This document shows positions 7,558 to 16,738 of a DNA stretch of 64,000 nt, in pieces. Within the stretch, counting starts at the first letter, position 1. Every line of letters starts with the position of its first letter. The stretch comes from Microbulbifer thermotolerans (GTDB lineage: Bacteria > Pseudomonadota > Gammaproteobacteria > Pseudomonadales > Cellvibrionaceae). The stretch covers positions 1 through 64,000 of the forward strand of contig NZ_FOKT01000008.1 in the NCBI RefSeq assembly GCF_900112305.1. The letters are read 5' to 3'. The notes beneath the pieces are model-generated. The model was given only the letters and a program-made list of their open reading frames with translations, ran no database searches and was not told the DNA's origin. Both the position numbers and the translations under genes were made by a program.

Positions 7558-8361
7558 ATGACCAAAAACGCCAAGAAACCCAGCAAATATGTGGCCCGTG
7601 AACCGGATGAAAAGGGTTTTATCCACTACACCGATTTGGAGCACGATACCTGGCAGCGCCTGATCGAGCGCCAGCTCAAAGTAATTCCCGGCCGCGCCTG
7701 CGACGAATATCTGCGCGGCCTGGAGCTGCTGGATCTGCCCCGTGATCGCATTCCCCAACTGGACGAAATCAGCTCGGTGTTGAAGCGTGAAACCGGCTGG
7801 GCAGTGGCACGGGTTCCCGCACTGATCGGGTTCGAAACTTTCTTCCGGTTGTTGGCGGAGCGCAAGTTTCCTGTGGCTACCTTTATCCGTACCCCAGAAG
7901 AGTTCGACTACCTGCAAGAACCGGATATCTTTCACGAAATCTTCGGCCACTGCGCCATGCTCACCAATCCGGCGTTCGCCAACTTCACGCAAAAATATGG
8001 CCAACTGGGCTTGAAAGCGACCCCTAAAGAACGCGCCTTCCTGGCCCGCCTCTACTGGTTTACGGTGGAATTCGGCCTGCTGCATACCGACAAGGGGCTG
8101 CGGATTTACGGTGGCGGTATCCTCTCTTCGCCAAAGGAAACCCTCTACGCCCTCGGCGACGAGCCCGAGCGCTACGACTTCGATGTGCTGGATGCCCTGC
8201 GCACCCCCTACCGCATCGATATAGTGCAGCCCATCTACTATGTGCTCAATGATTTGCAACAGCTGCAGCAACTGACCGAGAGCGACTTAATGGCAATGGT
8301 GCGGCAGGCCATGGAGCTGGGGCTGTTCGAGCCCCGCTTCCCGCCCAAGGATGCCGCCTGA
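7558..8361 (+). CDS. phhA: Phenylalanine 4-monooxygenase
   Basis: Converts phenylalanine to tyrosine with tetrahydropterin, O2 and Fe(II), the first step of phenylalanine breakdown. The iron ligands are visible: His126 and His131 in DIFHEIFGH and Glu171 in YWFTVEFGL. The 267-residue length matches monomeric bacterial enzymes, which lack the animal regulatory domain. The ATG at 7558 is chosen over an in-frame GTG at 7531 because GGGAG stands about ten bases before it. The TyrR-like regulator is divergent and an Lrp/AsnC regulator follows, so amino-acid-responsive control is likely. The usual partner, a pterin dehydratase (phhB), is not in this window. Confidence 0.95.
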   Translation: MTKNAKKPSKYVAREPDEKGFIHYTDLEHDTWQRLIERQLKVIPGRACDEYLRGLELLDLPRDRIPQLDEISSVLKRETGWAVARVPALIGFETFFRLLAERKFPVATFIRTPEEFDYLQEPDIFHEIFGHCAMLTNPAFANFTQKYGQLGLKATPKERAFLARLYWFTVEFGLLHTDKGLRIYGGGILSSPKETLYALGDEPERYDFDVLDALRTPYRIDIVQPIYYVLNDLQQLQQLTESDLMAMVRQAMELGLFEPRFPPKDAA

Positions 8362-8642
8362 GCGATAACGATTTGTCTTTCCCCGGGAGCTGGCTTCGGC
8401 CACTCCCATCTCAATTTGCCCCCCCAATTGGATACCGCGGCAACATTGCGCTACCGGCACGATCAATCGGAGCCTATCGTTACACCAGTGAGTACCGCGT
8501 GAGCCCAGACACCCCCGAGGGGGTACCGGGCGGCGCTGACTCTAAGTAATCGGGTATTTTCACAGGGGTACCGCGCCATTGACGGCGCTGCGAACGTCAC
8601 TAAGGAATGCACGGCCCCGACTTCTGGGAGCTTAGTGGAACC

Positions 8643-9113
8643 ATGTCCTTACTCGACGCCATTGATCGACAACTTCTTGCCATACTTCAGTCCGATGTCA
8701 GCCTCTCTATAGAAGAACTGGCGGACCGTGTGGGGCTGACCAAAACCCCTTGCTGGCGGCGCATACAGAAACTGGAAAAGAGTGGAATTATCCGTCGCAA
8801 GGTAGCACTGCTGAATGCCGAAATCCTGGGACTGCCAGTGTCGGTATTCGCACAGGTCAAGGCTGGCCAGCAGACTCCGGAATGGGCTGATTCCTTCGCC
8901 GCCCACATGGCAAAACTGCCGGAAGTTGTGGACTGCTACCGCATGGCCGGCGACTATGACTATCTGCTCCGAATTGTGGTCAGGGACATCGCCGCCTATG
9001 ACCGCTTCTACAAAGAGCTGATCCAGCATGTGGGGATCAGCGATATTGTGTCCAATTTCGCACTGGAGCAAATTAAGAGCACAACAGAACTACCGATACC
9101 ACCGGTCGAGTAG
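8643..9113 (+). CDS. Lrp/AsnC-family transcriptional regulator
   Basis: A 156-residue protein with an N-terminal winged helix-turn-helix (LDAIDRQLLAILQSD, then IEELADRVGLTKTPCWRRIQ) and a C-terminal RAM/ACT effector domain (VVDCYRMAGDYDYLLRIVV). This is the standard length and order for the family, which binds amino acids and DNA as octamers or hexadecamers. The ATG at 8643 aligns with the family start; an ATG 36 bases upstream would add an unrelated leader. Lying downstream of phhA in the same direction with 280 bp between, it may regulate amino-acid catabolism, but its ligand is unknown. Confidence 0.92.
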   Translation: MSLLDAIDRQLLAILQSDVSLSIEELADRVGLTKTPCWRRIQKLEKSGIIRRKVALLNAEILGLPVSVFAQVKAGQQTPEWADSFAAHMAKLPEVVDCYRMAGDYDYLLRIVVRDIAAYDRFYKELIQHVGISDIVSNFALEQIKSTTELPIPPVE

Positions 9114-9221
9114 CGCGCGCCGCTGAGGGGTCCCCCTGCAGCTAACCACCACGGGATAAGAAAGCGCGCGTTCCGGCCCGCCCCACAACGGGGTGCAATG
9201 CCCACCGGCAAGGGATGTCTA

Positions 9222-10391
9222 GTGGCGGAACAAACTCTTTTTCAGTCATTTTTTCTGATCTTCACCGGCGCCGCCATTGTCGCTTCGCTGTTTCTTTACG
9301 GGCGACAGCCCTTATTGGTTGCCTACATTGCCCTGGGCGTACTGCTCGGCCCTTCGTGCCTGGCCGTTGTAGGCGACGTCAAGTTATTGGCGGAAATGTC
9401 GAGCATCGGCATTGTCTTTTTGCTGTTTCTACTCGGGCTGGAAATGCAGCCAAAAGCCCTGGCTTCCGTATTACGCAAGGTCACGGTGGTAGGTTTGGCC
9501 AGCTGTACCCTCTTTCTTGTCCTCGGCTTTGCCATTGGGCGGCTGTTCGGCTTTACCGATATCGAATCCTGGGTAATCGGTATGGCACTGATGTTTTCCA
9601 GCACAATTATCGGCATCAAGCTGCTACCCACCACAGTTCTGCACCACAAGTATCTGGGAGAGCTGATGGTTGGCCTGCTACTGTTTCAGGACTTTGCCGC
9701 CATCCTCTGCCTGGTGATACTGCTCTCCGGCAGCGCCGGTGCGGTGGATTTTGCACGGCTGATCCTTTCCTTCGCTGCCCTGCCCCTACTGCTCGTTTTG
9801 GCCTGGTTATTCGTAAAGTTTCCGCTGCGTCCTCTTTTCGCCCGCTTTGACCGCTTTCACGAGTATGTCTTTTTGCTCGCGCTAGGGTGGTGCATGGGGC
9901 TGGCGGAATTGGCGGAAGTACTGGGACTATCGCGGGAAATTGGTGCGTTTATCGCTGGTATTAGCCTCGCTACCAGTTCTATCTCCCAATACATCGCACT
10001 CAACCTGAAACCCTTGCGGGACTTTTTTCTGGTCATGTTTTTCTTCAGCCTCGGGGCCCAGTTCAAACTTTCGATGGTGCCGGAAATCGCCCTTCCCGCT
10101 CTGGCCACAGCCGCAGCGGTACTGACGATTAAGCCGCTGGTCTTCCGCTACCTACTGGGCAACCAAAGCGAACAGAAAGTGCTGGCCTGGGACATAGGCT
10201 TTCGACTGGGGCAAATCAGCGAATTTTCATTGCTGATTGCCTTCCTCGCTTTTAAACAACAACTGATCGGGAGTGCCGCCTCGCACCTGATCCAGGCCAC
10301 GGCGATCCTGACCTTTCTGGCCTCTTCTTACATTGTGGTGCTGAATTTCCCCAATCCCATTGCCATCAGGGACGAATTGCGCAGAGACTAG
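9222..10391 (+). CDS. CPA2-family cation:proton antiporter (KefB-like membrane domain)
   Basis: About 389 residues with some 11-12 hydrophobic segments and no C-terminal TrkA-N domain. Family landmarks include LLVAYIALGVLLGPS, LLFLLGLEMQPKAL, MFSSTIIGIKLL and LLFQDFAAILCLV, where QD carries the conserved transport aspartate, followed by LSREIGAFIAGISLA. It exchanges Na+ or K+ for H+ across the inner membrane; the ion is not predictable. A GTG at 9222 is preferred because AAGGGA lies six bases before it; an ATG at 9198 in the same frame is the alternative. Lacking the NAD-binding domain, it is not a standard glutathione-gated Kef channel. Confidence 0.88.
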   Translation: MAEQTLFQSFFLIFTGAAIVASLFLYGRQPLLVAYIALGVLLGPSCLAVVGDVKLLAEMSSIGIVFLLFLLGLEMQPKALASVLRKVTVVGLASCTLFLVLGFAIGRLFGFTDIESWVIGMALMFSSTIIGIKLLPTTVLHHKYLGELMVGLLLFQDFAAILCLVILLSGSAGAVDFARLILSFAALPLLLVLAWLFVKFPLRPLFARFDRFHEYVFLLALGWCMGLAELAEVLGLSREIGAFIAGISLATSSISQYIALNLKPLRDFFLVMFFFSLGAQFKLSMVPEIALPALATAAAVLTIKPLVFRYLLGNQSEQKVLAWDIGFRLGQISEFSLLIAFLAFKQQLIGSAASHLIQATAILTFLASSYIVVLNFPNPIAIRDELRRD

Positions 10392-10418
10392 GGATTAAAG
10401 AACAGGAGGTAAACCCAA

Positions 10419-10450
10419 CCCGCCGGACCGAAGGTAACCGGCGGGCAGGA
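10419..10450 (+). terminator. GC-rich hairpin after the antiporter gene
   Basis: CCCGCCGG at 10419-10426 pairs perfectly with CCGGCGGG at 10438-10445. There is no T-run, so this may be a weak or factor-dependent terminator. Confidence 0.4.
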
Positions 10451-10461
10451 TAAGCAGCGCT

Positions 10462-10678
10462 AGGGAACCTCTGATTAATTCGCTTCCCGACGGTAAAAAT
10501 TCTTTGGAGCTAGATGAGAAGCTCAGGTGATAGGATGGCTATTTCGAAACCGTCGGATACAGGGATGTATCCGACGGAGCTACAGGGAAGTACTCGTGCG
10601 TTTTCGAAATAGCCATCCTATTGCCTGAGCGCCACGGAACTAACCAAAGCGTTCGCGCGAATTAATCAGAGGTTCCCT
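10462..10678 (+). repeat. Full-length dispersed cruciform element (MITE-like), copy 1
   Basis: About 217 bp with inverted ends AGGGAACCTCTGATTAATTCG / CGAATTAATCAGAGGTTCCCT, written here as paired ends, bordered by TA on both sides. Inside, TGATAGGATGGCTATTTCGA pairs with the mirror block before TTGCCTGAG, and a small hairpin (CGGATACAGGGATGTATCCG) sits near the middle, so the whole element can fold into a cruciform. The right end overlaps the stop codon of the RND pump gene. Five further full copies lie in the window. Confidence 0.9.
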
Positions 10679-13600
10679 AGACCCGCGCTTTGGCCGGTTT
10701 TCTGCCATTGCGCAACAGGCCGAAAAACTGCGGAATATCCTTGGCAAACATCAGGTATAGACAAGGCACCAGCAATAGGGAAATGGCGGTCGCCGCCAGT
10801 ATGCCGTAGCCTAGGGAGATGGCCATTGGAATCATAAATCGCGCCTGTACCGATGTCTCAAAAATCATCGGCATTAAGCCGCAGAAAGTGGTCACCGTAG
10901 TGAGGATAATCGGGCGGAATCGGCGTGCTGCAGCCTGTTTGATTGCGTTAGTGATATCGACACCCTGCTCCCGCAAACGGTTGCCGTATTCAATCATCAC
11001 CAGCGTATCGTTAATCACCACACCGGCCAGCGCCACCATCCCCAGCAGGCTCACCATGCTCAGGCCATAGCCCATCACCAGGTGTCCCAGTAGTGCGCCA
11101 ATAACGCCAAAGGGAATCGCTACCATCACGGTCAGAGGCTGGATATAGCTCTTCAGAGGAACAGCCAGCAAGAGGTAGAGTGCGGCGATCGTCAGAGAGA
11201 AGGTCAAGCCCAGTGAGGCGAGTCCCTCGCGCTCGTCCGCCTGGCGCCCCTCATAGGAAATCGTGAGCCCCGCGAACTCCGCCTGCAGCTGAGGCACCAC
11301 ACTGCGGTTTAGTTCATTGATGACCAATGCGGCCTGATCCGGCGGATCCACATTGGCGGTGACCGTCATTACCCTGCGCCCCTCGCGCCGGCTGATGGTG
11401 GCATAGGCGCGGCCCTTATCCACTTCGACAAGGTCCGGCAGCGGCAGCCACAGGCCATTGCCAGCACGGATCATAATGCTGGACACATCATCCAGGGATA
11501 CTCGCTCCTCCTCGGGCAGGCGTACCATCACTTTGACTTGATCGCGGCCGCGCTGCTGACGCATCGCCTCGGCGCCGTACAGGGAGGCCCGCAACTGCCG
11601 CCCGATATCCTCCGCGCTAAGTCCCAGGCTCTTGGCAGTTTCGGTGAGTGTCAGATCCAGTTGCTGCTTGCCCAGAGAAATACCCGCATCGATATCGCTC
11701 ACTGCGGGAAAGGCTTCCAGCTCCCGTGCCAGCCGCTGTGCCGCCTCTTCGAGTACATTTGTATCCGTGTGGCGCAACTCCACTGTCAGCGCGGCGCCCG
11801 CACCGGGCCCACCGCGATCGGCGGCAAAGCTGGAACTGAGCGCACCGGGCACGATCCCCACCTCGCGGCGCCAATCGCGCACGAATTCTCCGGTGGTGAA
11901 ATCCCGCTGATCCGAAGGCACCAGATAAACATCCACCACCACCGAGTTATCCCGGACAAGTCCGCGCATTCCGAGAAATACCTTGTCGCGCTCCCTCTGC
12001 GCCAGCACCCGGTCCGCTGCGGCCATAATCTGGCTGCGCGCCCTGTTCAGCTGTTGCTCGGCGATACCCGGAGGAAAAGTGACCTCGACCCGGCCGGAAT
12101 CCCGTTCCACCTTGGGCATAAGGGTAAAGCCCATGCGCCCGCTGGCGGCGTAGCCGCCCACCACCAGCAAAACAGCGATCGCCACAGCGATTGAGGTGTA
12201 GCGGTGGCGCACACACAAATCCAGTAACGGCTTGAAGCGCATCTCGACAAAGCGGTCCAATCCCCGCGCAATTAGCTTTTGTCGCGCCGCGACACGGCGC
12301 GCCCAGCCTTTGCGGTAACCACGGCGGGAATAGGCCAAGTGCGCCGGAAGAATAAACAGAGCTTCCACCCAGGAGATCACGAACACGGAACCGACTACCA
12401 GGGGGATGACACCGAATATTTTGCCCATAAAGCCGGGCAAATACATGAGGGGAATAAAGGCGACAATATTGGTGAGAATCGCAAAGGTCAGCGGCACCGC
12501 CACTTGGCGCGCGCCCGCGATGGCCGCCTGCAGGTTACTGTAACCGCGGCTGCGCCATTCGTGAATGTTTTCACCGGCGATGATCGCGTCATCGACCACA
12601 ATTCCCAACGCGATGATGAAGGCGAACATACTGACCATATTCACCGAGATACCCATCCCCGGTAAAAACAGCAGCGCGCCGAGAAAACTGGTGGGAATAC
12701 CCAGCGTCACCCAGAAGGCCAGGCGCAGCTCGAGAAAGGCTCCGAGCACGACAAACACCAGCAGCAAACCGACAAAAGCGTTTTTCAGCAGCAGCGATAA
12801 ACGCTCCTTGAACACCAGTGAATCGTCATCGCGGATGGTCACGTGCACGCCCGGCGGCAGTGTGCTTTCCAACTCCGCCAGCACTTCGCGTACAGCCTCG
12901 CTGACACTCATCGGCGTTTGATCGCCGATCCGATATACGTCAATACCTACCGCCGGTTGGCCGTTGTAGAGCATATTGCGCGGCTCATCCACCAGCGCGT
13001 CGCGAATGCGCGCAATATCCCGCAGGTAGACAGCGCCACCCCCGGAGCCCTGGGCCACAACAATATCACCGAACTGTCGCGCCCAGTCGCGCCGCTCGGT
13101 GACCCGGACCAGAATCTCCCCCCCCTCATCCGATTTGACGCCGCCGGCCGGCACATCCACCGCGGCATTGCCCACCAGCTGCGCGACCTCCGGCAGCGAG
13201 AGACCGTAGCGGCGCAAGTCGTCGCGCTTCACTTCGATGGCCACCTCGAAATCGCGTACACCGGAGGTCTCGAGCTGGGTAATATCCGGGTGCGCTTCCA
13301 GCTTGTCGTACACCTGCATGGCGACATCGCGCAGAGTGCGGTCATCGAGATGTCCGTGGACCACCAGATCCATCACATCCCGCTTGCGTTCGGCGAGGCT
13401 GACCTGAGGGCGCTCGATATCGGATGGAAACGTGGTCACCCGATCTATCGCCTGCTGCACATCCTGGTAAACCTGGTTGGCATTGGCGTCCTCCTCCAGC
13501 TCCAGGGTCAGGCTGGCGCTGCCTTCGGAGGCGTTACCACGCATTTCCTTGATGCCGACGATCCCTTGCACCGCCTGTTCAGCGGCCACCAACACGCCTC

Positions 13601-13823
13601 TTTCCACCTCCGCGGGGCTGGCCCCTGGGTAAGAGATGCTCACTGTGACGGTGTCCAGGCTGAACTCGGGGAAGACCTCTTTCTTAATGGTGAGAGAGAA
13701 AAGCAAACCGCCGAGGATAAACACCAGCATCAGCAAATTGGCGGTGACGTGATTGTGCGTCATCCAGGCGATAGCGCCGGTGCGGGTATCCACCGGAGAT
13801 TTGGAGAGTTTGGCCTGATTCAT
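10677..13823 (-). CDS. RND efflux pump, inner-membrane transporter
   Basis: A 1048-residue RND permease, the usual length for AcrB/MexB relatives, with 12 membrane segments in two halves and large periplasmic loops. The TM4 proton-relay motif is present (GIVVDDAIIAGENI) and the TM10 region reads GVVINDTLVMIEYGN. It takes substrates from the periplasm or membrane and drives them out with the proton gradient, together with the adaptor and outer-membrane factor encoded just upstream. Its start overlaps the adaptor stop by 4 bp. The stop codon TAG is formed by the end of the MITE at 10462-10678. Substrate range is unknown; no regulator gene adjoins the operon. Confidence 0.93.
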   Translation of the reverse strand: MNQAKLSKSPVDTRTGAIAWMTHNHVTANLLMLVFILGGLLFSLTIKKEVFPEFSLDTVTVSISYPGASPAEVERGVLVAAEQAVQGIVGIKEMRGNASEGSASLTLELEEDANANQVYQDVQQAIDRVTTFPSDIERPQVSLAERKRDVMDLVVHGHLDDRTLRDVAMQVYDKLEAHPDITQLETSGVRDFEVAIEVKRDDLRRYGLSLPEVAQLVGNAAVDVPAGGVKSDEGGEILVRVTERRDWARQFGDIVVAQGSGGGAVYLRDIARIRDALVDEPRNMLYNGQPAVGIDVYRIGDQTPMSVSEAVREVLAELESTLPPGVHVTIRDDDSLVFKERLSLLLKNAFVGLLLVFVVLGAFLELRLAFWVTLGIPTSFLGALLFLPGMGISVNMVSMFAFIIALGIVVDDAIIAGENIHEWRSRGYSNLQAAIAGARQVAVPLTFAILTNIVAFIPLMYLPGFMGKIFGVIPLVVGSVFVISWVEALFILPAHLAYSRRGYRKGWARRVAARQKLIARGLDRFVEMRFKPLLDLCVRHRYTSIAVAIAVLLVVGGYAASGRMGFTLMPKVERDSGRVEVTFPPGIAEQQLNRARSQIMAAADRVLAQRERDKVFLGMRGLVRDNSVVVDVYLVPSDQRDFTTGEFVRDWRREVGIVPGALSSSFAADRGGPGAGAALTVELRHTDTNVLEEAAQRLARELEAFPAVSDIDAGISLGKQQLDLTLTETAKSLGLSAEDIGRQLRASLYGAEAMRQQRGRDQVKVMVRLPEEERVSLDDVSSIMIRAGNGLWLPLPDLVEVDKGRAYATISRREGRRVMTVTANVDPPDQAALVINELNRSVVPQLQAEFAGLTISYEGRQADEREGLASLGLTFSLTIAALYLLLAVPLKSYIQPLTVMVAIPFGVIGALLGHLVMGYGLSMVSLLGMVALAGVVINDTLVMIEYGNRLREQGVDITNAIKQAAARRFRPIILTTVTTFCGLMPMIFETSVQARFMIPMAISLGYGILAATAISLLLVPCLYLMFAKDIPQFFGLLRNGRKPAKARV

Positions 13824-15067
13824 TCCCCCCTCCTTCCCTGCGGCGGCATCTGTCTCTGCCGGGGCTCACCTTCCGCTCCAGGCGCACGCATACCTAGCGC
13901 CTCCGGGCGCTGCACGGGCTCCTCACCGGCAACCCTGACCGGCATGCCGCTGGTCACCGTGGTTAGGCGCGTGGTCACCAGCCGCTCCCCGCCGCGGAGG
14001 CCGCTGGCGAGCACCGCGTAGTCATCACTTAGGTACTCGATATTTACCGGCCGTATCTGGATGCGATTGCCTTGAACTATCCACACCACATCTCCATCCT
14101 GCACGGCGGTCAGCGGTACCCGTACCCTATCGGACGTTGTACGCGCGGTGATTTCCACCTGGGCAAGATCATTGAGCAGCAGTTGCGGCTGGGATGGATC
14201 ATCGATCGCCAGCGGATCCTTCAGTTCCACCAGCACCCGCGCCAGTCTGCCCTGCTCCTCCAGCACCGGGATGGCACGCACGAAGTCGCCCTGCCGATAC
14301 TGGTCCTCCGGCCACTGGCTGCCGCGGATACGCACTTCGGTGTCCGGGCTGCTGACATACCGCAAGCGGGATGCCGGCACTTCCACCTCGATCTGAAAAC
14401 GCTCGGCGCCGGCTAGGGTATAGAGCTCCGTGCCCGGGGCCACGCGGTCCCCCACATCCACACTGCGGCTCACCAGCAGAGCAGTAAAGGGAGAGGTGAT
14501 GCGGGTGAGGCGCAGATCCCGCTCGGCCAGGCGCACCTGAGCTTCCGCCGAATCCACCCGCGCCCTGGCTGCCGCCAGTTGCGGCTCGCGCAGCACTAGG
14601 GCCCGGTCAGCCTCCGGCAAGGTGGCCCCCAATAAGGCGTACTCCTCCTGTGCCACCGCCCGCTGGCCCTCTTCCTGCTGCAGTTCGGCGCGGCGCTCGG
14701 CCAGTGTGCTACGCGCTGTTTGCAGGGCGAGTTGGTAGGGCTCGGCTTCAATGCGCAGCAACGGTTGACCCCGCTCCAGGGTTGAGCCCGGTCCCAGTCC
14801 GTAATCGATCCACTCCACACGGCCTTCCACCTGCGGCTGCAGTTCTACCGTTTCCCTTGCGGTAACCAGCCCGAGCCCCGTGACCGTCAAAGGAAACTGT
14901 CCCCGCTCGGCCACCACTGTGTCCACCGTGGGCGGCGGCGTCTTGCGATCGCCGCGGCTCATGGTGGGCTTATCCCGCAACAACCAGCTGGCGATCAATA
15001 CCGCCAGCAGAATCAGCGCGATGGGCAGGGCAAAATTCCAGTTCAACCGTTTCAACTGCTTAAGCAT
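13820..15067 (-). CDS. RND efflux membrane-fusion (adaptor) protein
   Basis: A 415-residue periplasmic adaptor (HlyD/AcrA type) with an N-terminal membrane anchor (FALPIALILLAVLIASWLL). Next come the lipoyl-like halves (VTGLGLVTARETVELQPQVE and PFTALLVSRSVDVGDRVAPG) flanking an alpha-helical hairpin (LALQTARSTLAERRAELQQE onwards), then beta-barrel and membrane-proximal regions. It links the RND pump to the outer-membrane factor. It lies second in a three-gene operon, overlapping the outer-membrane-factor gene by 8 bp and the pump gene by 4 bp, which suggests coupled translation. Confidence 0.92.
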   Translation of the reverse strand: MLKQLKRLNWNFALPIALILLAVLIASWLLRDKPTMSRGDRKTPPPTVDTVVAERGQFPLTVTGLGLVTARETVELQPQVEGRVEWIDYGLGPGSTLERGQPLLRIEAEPYQLALQTARSTLAERRAELQQEEGQRAVAQEEYALLGATLPEADRALVLREPQLAAARARVDSAEAQVRLAERDLRLTRITSPFTALLVSRSVDVGDRVAPGTELYTLAGAERFQIEVEVPASRLRYVSSPDTEVRIRGSQWPEDQYRQGDFVRAIPVLEEQGRLARVLVELKDPLAIDDPSQPQLLLNDLAQVEITARTTSDRVRVPLTAVQDGDVVWIVQGNRIQIRPVNIEYLSDDYAVLASGLRGGERLVTTRLTTVTSGMPVRVAGEEPVQRPEALGMRAPGAEGEPRQRQMPPQGRRGE

Positions 15068-16508
15068 CTAGTTCCCCCGTCCGGTACAGCTCCAACTCCA
15101 CCGGCTCCGCCGCGGGCAGGTCTTCCCACGGAAGACCGCCGGAGAGCGCGCGATAGAGCGTTACCCGGTTTTCCAACAGTTCTCGCTGGGCGGTCAGTAT
15201 CTGCCGCGCCAGACTTTGTTGTGAATTAGTGGCGGTCAACACATTGAGGAAATCCACCGTACCGCGGGCATAGTTGCGCCGCTGGCGTTCCACAATCATG
15301 TCCGCCAGCCGCTCGCGCTCGCGCAGATGACGCAAGCGGTCGAGCACCGCCTGTTCGCGGATAAGAGCCTGCTCCACTTCGGAAAGGGCCTGAATCACGG
15401 TGCCGCGGTAAAGGGCCCAGCGCTCCTGCAGTGCCGCATCCGCCTGTTCCTGAGCAGCGGCCAACTGCCCTCCGTCGAAGATCACGCCTTCGACGGCGGC
15501 AGTGAGCGTCAGAAGCCAGTCGTCGACGATATCCGAGATGGCCGGGCCACCGCCCGAGGCCACGGCGGACAAGCTGATCACCGGCAGGCGGTCCGCCCAG
15601 GCCTGCTCCGCCGAGTAGTAGTCCGCGAGCAGTTCGCGCTGGGCTTGTTGCACATCCGGGCGACGCAACAGAAGGCGTCCAGGCACACCTGTGTCCGGAA
15701 GCGCGGGCATAGATGGCATTCCCGGAGCGGTTTGTACCAAAGGCTCGAGCCGCTGAACACTGATACCCAGCAGGGCCGCCAACTGCACTTTGAGCGTCTC
15801 TATATCCGCCTCTGCCTGCTGCAGCTCCTGCTCGGATTGCTGTACCAGCTGACGCTGCTGCAGCACGTCAGCGGCGGCGGAAACACCGCGGCCAAAACGC
15901 ATCTCCAAGACCTGCAGTGTCTGTCGGTTGATTTCCAGCTGCTGCGCCAAAAGATCCCGCTGTCCCCACTGTTCACGCAGCTCCAACCAAGCAATGGATA
16001 CTTCCGCGGCAAGGCTGAGTGCGGCAGTCTGTAGATTCTGCTCCTGGGCCAGGTAGTCCGCTTCGGCGGCCTTACTGCCGGCGCGCACCCTGCCCCAGAG
16101 GTCCACCTCATAGCTGGCCGCCAGACGCCCGCTCCAGGTGTTGCCCTCATTCTCACTGCCCTCGAAATCAAAGTCACCATCCGCGCGACGCTGCTCCGTG
16201 TTCTCCAGTCTGCCAGTCAGCCGCGGCCAAAACCCCGCGCGCGCGCCGCGCGCGGCGGCGGCCGACTGTTGCAGTCGCCACAGAGTGGCCTGAAGGTCAG
16301 GGCTGTCTTGTAGTGCTAGCAGTACCAGTCGATCCATCTGCGGATCATTGAAGCTCCGCCACCAGCGCATTTCGGCCATTTCAGTGCCGGAAGCGCGGAA
16401 GGTATCAGGCAGGCCAAGACTCTCTTTTGCCAAGTCCGGAGGCAGAGTCGGGGAGGCACAAGCGGTGAGTAGCGGCAGACAAAGCGCAATTAACCGATGA
16501 AATCGCAA
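15060..16508 (-). CDS. Efflux outer-membrane factor lipoprotein (NodT/OprM type)
   Basis: A 482-residue TolC-superfamily protein that forms the outer-membrane exit duct. The N-terminus is a lipoprotein signal ending in LPLLTAC, with Cys17 the lipidated residue. The mature part has two repeated halves rich in long coiled-coil helices (LQDSPDLQATLWRLQQSAAA; LQRQLV-type stretches around QQRQLVQQSEQELQQAEADI) and the family phrase ASYEVDLWGRVRAGSKAAEA. It is the first gene of the efflux operon. The region 16509-16738, between this gene and the divergent gcdH, must hold both promoters, though no clear sites were picked out. Confidence 0.92.
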   Translation of the reverse strand: MRFHRLIALCLPLLTACASPTLPPDLAKESLGLPDTFRASGTEMAEMRWWRSFNDPQMDRLVLLALQDSPDLQATLWRLQQSAAAARGARAGFWPRLTGRLENTEQRRADGDFDFEGSENEGNTWSGRLAASYEVDLWGRVRAGSKAAEADYLAQEQNLQTAALSLAAEVSIAWLELREQWGQRDLLAQQLEINRQTLQVLEMRFGRGVSAAADVLQQRQLVQQSEQELQQAEADIETLKVQLAALLGISVQRLEPLVQTAPGMPSMPALPDTGVPGRLLLRRPDVQQAQRELLADYYSAEQAWADRLPVISLSAVASGGGPAISDIVDDWLLTLTAAVEGVIFDGGQLAAAQEQADAALQERWALYRGTVIQALSEVEQALIREQAVLDRLRHLRERERLADMIVERQRRNYARGTVDFLNVLTATNSQQSLARQILTAQRELLENRVTLYRALSGGLPWEDLPAAEPVELELYRTGELDA

Positions 16509-16738
16509 AGATATACCACCAAATTATCTGTATTAGTGTGGATCTTGGAAAATTTTTGCGCTTATTATCGGAAACACCCCTGCGCCCGCAAGGTAATTTA
16601 CGGTTGTTTACGTTTCGGGGGGTGAGGCTTGAGACAATCCGGCCGTGCCGAGTGGCCTCTACTTAGGTATGATGCGCCACACTAAACTGAACGGTCACAC
16701 AGCGGCCGCAATCAAGTTGGAAGTAGACGAGAAATACA

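Noticed and set aside
12843-14021. Long plus-strand frame of 392 codons opposite the RND pump and adaptor genes
   Set aside because: It is the antisense of well-supported efflux genes and has a His/Arg-rich shadow composition.
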